From: Aradus depressus
Lineage: Eukaryota; Arthropoda; Insecta; Hemiptera; Aradidae
Direction: 5' to 3'
DNA length: 64,000 nt
Assembly (NCBI GenBank): GCA_963662175.1
Contig: OY759222.1
Span: 10,674,222-10,738,221 of the forward strand
The notes under the pieces are model-generated. The model saw only the letters and a program-made list of their open reading frames with translations, searched no databases and was not told where the DNA came from. Below are positions 23,722 to 33,815 of this stretch, in pieces (the stretch's first letter is position 1; every line of letters begins with the position of its first letter). The position numbers and the translations under genes were made by a program.

Positions 23722-24130
23722 CTCAGCTTATAAATGAGGAGTTTGGAGCCAGAGCGGACCAACCCACAATTTTTCGGAAAATGAGTTATTACCATCCTGA
23801 TGTTGGCATGGGTTCCCTTTTTTCAAAACCAGTGTGGATCACTTAGTTTCTTCACTTCAGTGATAGATAGCAGCACTTTAAGTTTAGTCCACAAATATTT
23901 TGTGCATATATTTTCAAAGTCACAATGGATCATACGGCCTTCAAAACTTTATAGAACACAAAAAGGGATCGCTCATCCAATACTATTCTAAAATTTCAAA
24001 TATAAATAAATATTTGGGGCCCATTTATGGAGATAAACAAAATGTACTCAATTTTCAATTGCCATTTTCTTCCTGTTCAGTTTAAACCAGTTGGTCCGCT
24101 CTGGCTCCAAACTCCTCTTATAAGGTTAAG
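23722..24130. repeat. Foldback element, about 410 bp
   Basis: Arms share CTTATAAATGAGGAGTTTGG and AGCCAGAGCGGACCAA in inverted orientation at 23729-23765 and 24085-24122. The interior is AT-rich; short ORFs there have no recognisable product. Confidence 0.65.
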
Positions 24131-24282
24131 TTCTCCTTACAAAATGCATATGGACTCAAAGTCACCAATTATTGCCACAATGATTTTTGAACTCAGAAGT
24201 AGGTACCAAACTCCACAAATTAGCTGGAGACAACATAATTACATTAGAAAAAGAAATTGATTACAAATACAACAAATTTAGC

Positions 24283-24741
24283 ATATCGTCGGTCTTAACG
24301 TGATACCTCAATATGATTTGAAAAAATTGAGATTTCCTATAAAAATATTTTTTAAGTAGGCTTTTTGCACATATTATGTGCAAAAAGCCTACTTTACAGG
24401 AGAGACAAAAAACTGATTAAAAAAATATTTTTTATAGGAAATCTCAATTTTTTCAACATTTGTATTAAGTGAGATGTATATGCATGCCATGAATTGTTTT
24501 TAAGCTAGTTTCCAAATCCAAGTAAAGAATTAACGTACTTGACGGAGTTACCAGATTTCACCAGAATTTCATTGCCATTTCTTTTGCAAGGTTCGGTTCT
24601 TCAAACAGTACTTCATGTTTTTCTTGTTTTATGTCATATATGAGGCCCCTCTAGATCAATAGAGTTTTTTTTTTTTTGGTAAAAAAAAACGATTTTCGGA
24701 AAAATGTCGCTTACGAGGTATCACGTTTAGACCGACGATAT
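24283..24741. repeat. MITE-like foldback with ATATCGTCGG termini, 459 bp
   Basis: Terminal repeats are ATATCGTCGGTCTAAACGTG-like, followed by ATACCTC on both arms. Inside is a long hairpin (24318-24460) around a perfect stem AGTAGGCTTTTTGCACATA/TATGTGCAAAAAGCCTACT. Confidence 0.7.
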
Positions 24742-25119
24742 ATTACAAAGTTTGTGAAAGTTAATCCTTCCTTCTCATCCCCGTCACGAAAATATTCTTA
24801 ACAACTTCACATATCTTTTCCAAAAATATATATTTAAAAAAAATTAATTTAAACTGCAATATCTAGTATTTTTCAACATTTATATTTCCTTTACGAGGCT
24901 ATTACGAAGCTATATTTGCATTAGCATATGCAAATATAATTTAATTATAATTTATAATTAGTCTGTTTTCTATAGTTGGGATGAGGCTATTCAAATGGAA
25001 TCATCTGACACCATATTACAATTATTTCTCTGTCATTATTCACAAATAATTTTTAATTTTTGTGTACCTTTCTATTTGTTTTCATTTGTCACTTTTATAT
25101 CTACTTAATAATACAAAAA

Positions 25120-25440
25120 TTTTTTTACTTCCCTCAGCTATACGAAGTATAAGCAATTTATATAATCGATCAAAAATTCGATGTGGAGTTTCCAACGGAA
25201 TTTCATGTTTAATGTCAGATTCCAAGTATGAAAACAAAAATATCTGTGAACACGATAACACGAAATTTCATATCTGAATCCAGAACCTTCTAATAACACT
25301 TATTGATTTTCTGCCAAATCGACCAAGTGAGGATTAGGGAGGAGGCTTACTTAACACAAAAACATTAATAACTGCCGATGTAATAAATTTATCGACACAA
25401 AATTTAGTATGAGGATTTAGTACCATATGTAAATGTAACT
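25120..25440 (-). repeat. Modular repeat M, minus strand
   Basis: Starts with the complement of the hairpin end (ACTTCCCTCAGCTATACGAA), then AATTCGATGTGGAGTTTCCA, GAATTTCATG and modules in reverse order (ATTGATTTTCTGCCAAATCG). Confidence 0.65.
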
Positions 25441-25739
25441 GTTGAATATTAGCGCAAACTGTCAAATTGTTTTGGAGGGGGAGCGAAACGTTAATTGATT
25501 ATTACGTTCTTGCGAAGTACATTGTCGTTGATTCACCAACTTTTTTTTAAAAATTATTTCTCTATTTGATAACATTGCAGATCTGACTTTGATAAAACGT
25601 GTTAATGGTTTATCAAGCCTAAATAATGAAAGATTAGGTATCTTTATACAAATATTGTTATACACAGAAGCGTAGCTATATCAGCCAACTGGCGATCTTA
25701 ACACTCTTGTAAGTAATCATGAAACCGAAACGTAATCAA

Positions 25740-26092
25740 TTACGTTTCAATTCCCCTCCGTTTGGATAAAAACTAAATAATTGGCTTAAATAAATGCTTC
25801 TTAATCCTCATAATAAATTTCGTGTTAATACATTCATTACAAAGGCAGTTATTACAATTTTTGTGTTAAACCACTACAACAGGTGTCGTGCTTATATGGA
25901 TAAACATATAAAATTTGGTGTCGATCGATACATTCTGTCTATCGGGAGATATATATTTTTTTTATCACCATTTTTATTTTCATTTTTGTAATCAGATGGT
26001 TGGAAAACATGAAATTCTTGTGAAAACTCAACGTCGAATTTCTGACCGATTACATAACTTGCTGTATACTTCGTACAGGGAAGTAAAAAATA
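25740..26092 (+). repeat. Modular repeat M, plus strand, with hairpin end
   Basis: ATTCATTACAAAGGCAGTTA, CAGGTGTCGTGCTTATATGG, ATATAAAATTTGGTGTCGAT, GAAAACTCAACGTCGAATTT and a worn hairpin end at 26060-26090. Confidence 0.65.
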
Positions 26093-26245
26093 ATATTTGA
26101 AATTCATTTTTCATATTTAAATATTAATACAAGAAAGATTTTATAAGATTTTGGTTCAGAATATATAAAAAATTTAGCAAAATTGTTTTTACTAAAATGT
26201 TTCCTTGTTCAATCTGAAAAGGCGAGGGCACAGATGCCCGAAGGA

Positions 26246-26294
26246 TTACGTCAGCCCTGGAGAGTGGGGAAGATGACGTCAATCGATGACGTCA
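26246..26294. promoter_or_regulatory. Cluster of cAMP-response elements upstream of CREB
   Basis: Two perfect palindromic CREs (TGACGTCA) lie at 26274-26281 and 26287-26294, with a one-mismatch copy (TTACGTCA) at 26246-26253. The surrounding 120 bp is GC-richer than its neighbours and is not part of any repeat seen elsewhere in the window. It lies about 3.7 kb upstream of the candidate CREB first exon. CREs in CREB-gene promoters are a known means of autoregulation; the link here is inferred. Confidence 0.5.
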
Positions 26295-26494
26295 GCGTTA
26301 TTCCCAACCGAATTTCAAGTCAACTTTCAGACTTGGACCTTAGCAACAGTTAACCACTATTATTTATGTCCGACAAATATCAACATTTTTTTTTCCTTTT
26401 AATTTCAAAATCTCTACATACAATATTGTGTACATACTCCACTTCACTAAAGCCATCAAATTTCCTAATCAATTTGTTTTACATCCCGATACTA

Positions 26495-27060
26495 TAATGT
26501 AGGGGAGGTTTTTGGAGAGAAAATCCATGTTGAGTTTTCAACAAAATTTGATATTTTCCAACACCCTGTTTCAAGAATAGATTCAGAATCCTCTAAAGAC
26601 GACACCTATCGATTTTCTAATAAATCAGCCGAAGGGAAGGAGGAAATTAAGGGAGAGGCTTAACTCAAAAACTCTAATAACTGCCGATAGAATGAATGTA
26701 TACGATAAAAAATTTCATATGTAAATTCAAAACCCTATAAGGACAACACTTATTAATTTTTAGCGGAATCGGCAGAAGAGAAGAGAGGATCAAACGGGGC
26801 ACAAGTAAAGAAACCCAATAACTGTCGATGAAATGAATATATCGACGTGACATTTCATATTTAAAGTCAAACGTAACCTAGACGTAATCTATCAAATTTC
26901 AGCGATATCGGTTGATTGGAAGGGGAGGTTCAGGGGAGGGACGACACAAAATTTAGTATGAAGATGTAGGAGTCCCTATATAAGTCAACTGTTGAATATT
27001 AGGGCAAACGGTCGACTGGTGTTGCAGGAGGGGGGGGGGGGGGCGAAAATTTAATTGATT
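26495..27060 (-). repeat. Modular repeat M, four modules, G-run at its end
   Basis: Modules in reverse orientation (CCTATCGATTTTCTAATAAA, ATAACTGCCGATAGAATGAA, ATCGACGTGACATTTCATAT) end at a run of about 15 G near 27030. Confidence 0.7.
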
Positions 27061-27663
27061 AATTCCACTCCCCTCACCGACGATTTTTTCCCTTTATTTC
27101 TCCCCTCTCAGTGGAGACAGGAAAGAGGGCCACTTTAAGATTTGTTAAAGTACAAATCTAATTATACCTAATCTGTGTAATCCTGCGGCCTCTGAATAAT
27201 AACCAACATAGAGGATATGAGTTGGAATAGACTCCCTCTTAACCGACTCTATCGGTACCGAAGGTCTGTCGGATAAGTGAAAAAAACGGTTAAAGCTATG
27301 TCCTTTTCGAAGTACTTTAAATAGGAAATAAGATAACGTAAAGAAATTTAAAAAAATATATATTCGTATAAGTATTACAAAAAATTCCGAATTGAATCTT
27401 GATTTTATTGGTGTTAGTAAAAAATATATATACATATATTTTTATAAAGTATTTTTTTTCTTTTTACACACATATATTTACAACTATATAAAGAATATAT
27501 ACAATATAAATATACAAATGTGATAAGGGAGAAAAAACGGCAATGTCAAATGTCAAGAGAAATTCCCTTATAAAGAGTATCTTTTTTTCTTGATGCAATA
27601 AATAGAGAATTTATCACACAATACATATATTTATTATTAAGTGTTTACTTATATATTACATAT

Positions 27664-27870
27664 TGATTCCCGTTCTTTGGATGGGTTGTTAAGTGATGGT
27701 CCCGAGCCTGAACGATGTTAGGTACACGTTAAAGACTGAATGAATAAACCTGGGTAGGCACTTCCATAGTAGAGCCGGGCTCTTGTCCATCAGAGTGACG
27801 AAAGAGCGCTCTACATGTAGGCGATATGACCTCGAAGTTAAAACCCGGGCATGATGAGTCACAATAACAT
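27664..27870 (+). repeat. SINE family 1, 5'-truncated
   Basis: GATGGTCCCGAGCCTG, GTTAAAGAC, GTAGAGCCGGGCTC, CAGAGTGACGAAAGAGCGCT and the 3' CCCGGGCATG...GAGTCACAATAAC. Confidence 0.65.
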
Positions 27871-28214
27871 GTTGCTTTTTACCGTGGTCTCACCGACTCA
27901 TGAGCTAAATGCAGCCTGTTTTAATGACACTCCTTTTCCGAGAAGTTAGTATATTTCCAATTGTTTTTTCGTAGTGAAAGAGTTGCTTCCGTTACGAAGT
28001 CAAGATAATCTCCTGTATATAACTTTCTTAAATGAATTAGATGTTTATCGTAGTAAAGGCCACAAGAAACACAATTATGTATTAGAAAGTTGTTAAACAT
28101 TCGGTTATTTTTTTTTCTCCGCCAATCAAAACGCGAAAATTGATTTTTTTTTAATGGAAAGAGGTTTTCTGGAAAAGGGTCGGTGAAGAGGGAGTCGTCT
28201 GATAAACAGATGTA

Positions 28215-28372
28215 GTTAGTTATTGTGACTCATGCCCGGGCTTTTAACTTCGAGATCATATCATCCTAGGTGAATAAAAATTTAGAGTAGGCAAAATGTT
28301 GGACTCATGTCCACGAGAGCGACGATAGAGTGCTTTGATAGTAGGCGATATGACTTCGTAGTCCAAACAGAT
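28215..28372. repeat. Two joined SINE family 1 ends in opposite orientation
   Basis: A minus-strand 3' end (GACTCATGCCCGGGC, 28228-28265) is followed at once by plus-strand body and end (GTGAATAAAAATTTAGAGTAG...GCGATATGAC), forming a partial inverted pair. Confidence 0.55.
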
Positions 28373-28580
28373 AACATCTTCAAACCTTTTTCCTCAGGTT
28401 TTTCGTTCTTAGAGCGAAGATTGAAATTTTTCCTTATTAATAAACTAATGATCACAATCACAATCATATGAGGTTCAAAGACAGGGAAATCCTTCGTTAT
28501 TTTCTTTTGGTTTTGAATGACGGATAGAAACTTTGAACTGTTCTTTTGAAGGAGTTGTTTGTACTACATAATAATTTATT

Positions 28581-28820
28581 ATAGTTGGTACCAAGTCACT
28601 GAGATGAACACCAATTTATTATAGTTGGTACCAAGTCACTGAGATGAACACCAATTTATTATAGTTGGTACCAAGTCACTGAGATGAACACCAATTTATT
28701 ATAGTTGGTACCAAGTCACTGAGATGAACACCAATTTATTATAGTTGGTACCAAGTCACTGAGATGAACACCAATTTATTATAGTTGGTACCAAGTCACT
28801 GAGATGAACACCAATTTGGC
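28581..28820. repeat. 40-bp minisatellite, six identical copies
   Basis: ATAGTTGGTACCAAGTCACT plus GAGATGAACACCAATTTATT repeats at 28581, 28621, 28661, 28701, 28741 and 28781 without a visible difference until the last two bases. Confidence 0.9.
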
Positions 28821-29839
28821 ACATTCATGAACTAGGTTTGTTTTTTTTTCTTCAAAACCCAGCATAAATTAAGTCAGTTAAACGGAAGATTTTCTCCAAC
28901 ACACTTCGAGTTTTTCATCGTTTTGAGCCGACGGGACGAATGCATGAAAATGGCCTTCTTTACCATCTTCGTAGGAAAAAAAAACGGGAGGCAGGATGTT
29001 AAAAATGTAATAATACGACTTTTTAGAATGCAAACAAAATTGATAAAAACTGATATTTTTTGAAAAAAAAAAAAAAAAATTTAATTATATTGCTTTACGT
29101 AATATTTTCCAAGCCCCCCTGTTACAAGGTTCTACCCCCTCCCCCCCAAGGTGCATTACGTAATTTATGGATGGCCCCTAATCTATTAGAAGACATGAAG
29201 TTTTAACGACAATAATCCTACCTTTTCTGATTTGATTAAAGTAAAATTGTCCAGCAGTAAATAAATACGTATTTATGATGAAATTTGTAATATAGAAAAA
29301 AATATGTAGATGATCAAGAAATTATAGTTAATAATAATTTACTAATGTAAATGTAAATAGTAAGGCCGTTGAAACAAAATCGCCACAAGGGAACCTAAAA
29401 ATCATTATTACATTAATTTTTGTTTAAAAAAATCTTTATGTAATATATAACAATTAAGACCGGAATTAATCGAACTAAACCGAAAAGGAATAATCTTGCC
29501 AAAAAATTAAGAACAGAAAAAAAATAGATAAAAAACACATTTAGATGAATTTGTTATTTTGTTTCTTCCCAATATTTATTATTTTTTATTAACAATCAAC
29601 ATCAGATTCATTTTTTTTCCGCTATAAGTGACTAATTATAGTCTTGAGCGTCAGAAGAACTACAATAAAACATAAAATATAAAAAAACGAAACTATAAAT
29701 TAGATAGATAGTAGATAATTTATTTATCATTAGTTTACACCTATCCAACACTGGATAATAAACATTATTTTGATATTTACAATTTTTTGAATACTATAAA
29801 ATTAAGTAAAGAGAAAAAAAAAATGTTGAATAATGATTG
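28820..29839. other. AT-rich stretch without genes upstream of candidate CREB first exon
   Basis: Low-complexity A and T runs and a C-rich patch at 29116-29150 flanked by TTACGTAATATT/ATTACGTAATTT, a likely small palindromic repeat. No coding signal. Confidence 0.4.
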
Positions 29840-30007
29840 GTTTATTGAAGTGAACGGAGGGCGGGTTGTGCGCACTTGGACTTGCTCCCCCTCCACCCGT
29901 CTTCCCCCCCGTGTGACGACTGTTCGGTATTTTGACGTGGCTTCTACGTATCTCCCTTTCTACCCAGTCCGGTTGCAGGAAACTCTGTGACGAGGAATAC
30001 GTAACTG
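29840..30007 (+). other. Candidate 5' non-coding first exon/promoter of CREB
   Basis: A GC-rich island in AT-rich DNA ends in a consensus splice donor (CTG|GTAAGT, exon end 30007). The next plus-strand acceptor that leads into a recognised exon is at 33802, just before the CREB start codon. The island holds CRE-like half sites (TGACGTGG near 29933, GTGACGACT near 29912). No convincing ORF is present. Its assignment to CREB is by position only. Confidence 0.4.
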
Positions 30008-31689
30008 GTAAGTGTATATGAGGGACCTCCATCTCGTATTTTATCCTCCGTCCGTGGAGAAGGTGTTTATAAAATAGAAACAGGTGTTGATTAGTGTTTT
30101 TACTTGGGTGAAATGTGCCTCCTCTACGTTATAAGGATACAACCAAAGGTAAAAATATGGCGGCGTGTCTAAATAAATATATTTTTAGAAAATTTAAAGG
30201 AAAAAAAAAGTTGGCTCTGTGTTCTGAAATTGTGGCGTATAAACCGGGAAAATTTTATTTCAATTTTGTTTTTCACTTAAGTAAATCTGTATCAAAATAA
30301 TATTTTGTGACCTTGTGAGAAAAGTATAGGTTATTGTGCAGTAAAATTCTATAATATAAACAACTATTTAAACGTTTATTTATTATGACTTGATATCTAA
30401 CCTACACTTATTATATTACTCTTGTTAATAACGTATCCATTGGCTTTTGTTGAATTTTCGTTTAATATGTACTTTCAACGAATTTCTTACTTCTTTCCTC
30501 GTATGATTAGTATTTAAAAAAAAATAGAAATATAATTTTTTGAATTTACTGATTATCCCATTTATAATTATGTTTTAATTATAAATTTAAAAATTATTTT
30601 GATTTTATTTAATAATTATTTTTACCCGACAACAAAACTTGTTGCTGTTATCCTTCTAAAGCCTACGCCTAATCTTTTCTTTATTTATATAATATATAAA
30701 CATATTATGTTTTAAAAATTTGAAAATAGTTTTCTCAATTTATGAAAAAAAATTATTTATTATCTGAGGTATTAACTGTTTAAGAGTTCCTAAATGTGGT
30801 GTAACAGTGATAAGCCAGCAGTTAAACTCAAGGTTATCAGGTCTACTCAACTGATCTCAGCAGTCGTTACAATATAAACGGATAAACTTTTAAAATATTT
30901 TATACATTAAAATAATAATTTTTCGAATAATTGTTGATATTTTCTTCATTAAAACCAAATTGAGTGATGGGGTCGTCGCCGGTACTCATTCAATTATTCG
31001 GCTTACATGTTTCAATTACAATAAACTGCATTTTTATTCAAAGAACACTATATTTGTTATTCATTACTTTTTCCCTGATGGAATTTCCTATGCACTGTGG
31101 TTTTCCTCATTTTGAAAGACAGGCTCCACCGGTTTTTTTTCTTCCTAGGCTTTTTAAGTTATATGACAATTTATGAGTTACAGGCTAATTATTTAAGAAT
31201 AATGATTGTGTTCTGAAGGAATTAAGATATTTTTTATATGTCATTGTATTTAGTTGTTTTGTTGAATTATTATGAATCTTTAAGTGAACTATTGAAATCA
31301 GCTATGCATTCTCCTGTAGGAAGACCCCAGGAAGTACCAAAGTATTTTTATTGAACTTATATATTACACTCTGAATTCGTTTTGTGGGGACGTTCAAATT
31401 CTTATGTTTGTAGATGTGCCCTTTCGAGTGGTAACCCCCAAAAGCTTATTTCGATTTTATGCAAACAAAATCCGTTCATATATAATAAAGTTCAAGTTCG
31501 TGAAACAGAAAAATCGGACCATTGGGAGTAGGGAGAACATTTAAATTCGTCAGTTTTATACATAATAGATTATGCAAAATGTTTTATTGAATTCGAACCA
31601 TAAAACGTAAGTGTCCAGGCCTAGATATCCCCCTAAAAATTGTAGTCTTTACCAAAAACAGTTGTTTTTAGTTGGTACTTAAATTTTGC

Positions 31690-31925
31690 ATTTCACAAAA
31701 AGTCGGCTATGTACTTCCCAGCACGAATTAATTACGTTTTCCCTCCAAAGCCAATCAACCATTTGGGCTAAAACTCAATATTTACACTCTTCTGAATCTC
31801 ATATTAAATTTTTCGTCCTTGTTTTACATATTTGGAATCAAGAGATCGGAAAAAATGAAATTCCTTTGAAAACTCCGCATCGAATTTCTGACCGATAACA
31901 TAACTTCCCCTATACGAAGTAAAAC
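31690..31925 (+). repeat. Modular repeat M, deleted copy
   Basis: CCAAAGCCAATCAACCATTT at the left joins AATGAAATTCCTTTGAAAAC and the hairpin-end segment ACTTCCCCTATACGAAGTA. In the region between the candidate CREB first exon and the coding exons. Confidence 0.6.
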
Positions 31926-32144
31926 GATTTGATAAAATTGCTAAAGGGTATGAATTTACTACATTTTAAATTTTACTCCTTGTATTTTTTTTTTTTTTTT
32001 TTTCAAATTGAGAGTGTTTACTGTGACAGTCAGAAATGGAATTTATTTACAATGGGTTTAAATAAGTGAATATGTTGTGGTGTACCTCATAGGGTTAAAA
32101 ATGTCTTTTCAAGTATAAAATTGACCTTGATTAAAGTTTTCCTC

Positions 32145-32370
32145 AATTTTTACTTCCTCAGCTACACGAAGTATAGGGGAAGTTGTGTAATCGGTTAGAA
32201 ATTTAATGCGAAGTTTTCAACGGAATTTCATGTTTTCCGACCTCCTGATTCCAAATATGAAAAAAAAAATGTCTTTGAAATTGTATATATTTGTATTTAG
32301 AATCATCTAAGAACGACACCTATTGATTTTCAGCCAAATCGGCCAAAGAAAATGGGGGACAATTTTGAGT
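32145..32370 (-). repeat. Modular repeat M, minus-strand end
   Basis: Begins ACTTCCTCAGCTACACGAAG (hairpin end complement), then AATGCGAAGTTTTCAACGGA, ACACCTATTGATTTTCAGCC. Confidence 0.6.
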
Positions 32371-32589
32371 TGTTTGGTTTTGCTTCAGAATGACTCTGAT
32401 GATCATTGATGCCCTTAATCCATGGTGCGTTAACAGAGATTATGTCTAAAGGGATAAACCGGGAGGATAAACATTGAAATAAACCTCGTGTATAGTTAAT
32501 AATGAATTGAATGTACATGGAGGGGAAATAAAATGAGTATTGAATATAATTAATATAATATATATTGTATTCTCATTTATTTTTTTGGT

Positions 32590-32875
32590 TTTTATAACCT
32601 AAGCAAATATACATTTCGGGAAGTACTTCCGATATAATTTATTTGCTGACCTTTATGTAAACAATTTATTTTTATGTTGTTCATTGTATTATTCTTGTTA
32701 AAACATATTTTACGAGTCGACCTCTATGATAAACCCTTAGTCATAGTGGTCGACTCGTAAACAAAAATAATACAAAGAACATTAAAAAAAAAAAAAAACA
32801 ATTACAAAAATGAGCAAATAAATTGTAGATTCTGATGGTGGGAGTTCTTCCTGAAACATATATTTGCCAGATTGT
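32590..32875. repeat. Foldback of ACGT hammerhead family, CpG-decayed
   Basis: Inverted arms (AGCAAATATA, TTCGGGAAGTACTTCC) end at 32596 and 32872, with an inner palindrome around TACGAGTCGACCTC. The right arm keeps CTGATGG...GAAACATA, the left GAAATGTA: both are single transitions away from ACGT. Stem I CAAATA/TATTTG is intact. In the CREB upstream intron. Confidence 0.6.
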
Positions 32876-33079
32876 AAAAAACAAAATAATAAATGGGGGA
32901 AGAATATGTTGAAAAGTATATTATATTTATAAATTCAAAATATTGACAACGAAAACATAAATTCAACATTTAGAAAAAAAATTCACTTATTTTTTTTATC
33001 CAATAAAATATTATTTTCTTTTTAGTTTCTAAAATAAATAAATGGGTAGTTGATAATTCTCTGCGTGATGTCAGATACT

Positions 33080-33232
33080 TGTTACCTACCCCCTTACCCT
33101 GGATAACTAAACCTAGGTGGCAAAATTTAGGATTCCCAAAGTAGAGTCGGGCTCATGTACACCAGAGCGGTGAAAAGCTCTCTGGTTGTAGAATATAAGA
33201 CCTTAGTTGAAGCCCGGGCATGAGTCACAAAA
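33080..33232 (+). repeat. SINE family 1, 3' half
   Basis: AACCTAGGTGGCAAAATTTAG, GTAGAGTCGGGCTCATG, CCAGAGCGG and GCCCGGGCATGAGTCAC. Immediately precedes the region with the mariner remnant upstream of CREB. Confidence 0.65.
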
Positions 33233-33465
33233 ACATAACAATTTTTTCTTTCAATTTTAATTAATTTAATTCAGTAGCCTCAGTGTTAGTAGTATACCAG
33301 CAGAATAACTATGCAATTTGAGTTAGACGATTCTAGGAATTTATTGAAAATTCGATAATTTATAGGCGTCTGAAATCCGATGTCATAAATAAGAACATCG
33401 GACGCGATAAGCACCAATTGCGATTTGATTATTTTATGCAATATATAATATATTGTATTACGATA

Positions 33466-33576
33466 AAGAGAACCTTAAAGGGTCGTCGTTTCACAAGCAT
33501 AGATGAGATTAAAAGCGCATCGCTGAGAGAGCTAAATGCTATCCCAAAGATCGGGGTCCAGAAGTGTTTTCGCTGA
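33466..33576 (+). pseudogene. Mariner transposase C-terminal remnant
   Basis: One open frame reads KRTLKGRRFTSIDEIKSAS, then LRELNAIPKIGVQKCFR and a stop, the conserved region just after the third catalytic Asp of mariner transposases. It lies about 240 bp before the CREB first coding exon. Confidence 0.65.
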
Positions 33577-33815
33577 AGTTGAAAATAATGGAAATGAATA
33601 ACAATTCAGAGTAGCGAGGGAGGTAATAAATGAAGTTTTTATTCTTTGTCTGGGTATCCGAAGTAATAAGCTTCAGGTAAAGCAATATAGCGCAAAGTTA
33701 GTGCCGAGCAACGTCGGGTAACCTTTAGTAATTATTTATTTTGGTAATTATGTATAGAGAAAGTATGTTACTGAAAATTGATTTATTTCTTTGTTAATCC
33801 AGGTGGCACCGTGTA

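Noticed and set aside
28581..28820. Regular 40-bp direct repeats as a possible CRISPR array
   Set aside because: Units are head-to-tail with no variable spacers, and the DNA is eukaryotic; it is a minisatellite.
30115..30300. Small basic ORF after the GC island
   Set aside because: It lacks an ATG at its start, lies after a strong donor and has no recognisable motif.
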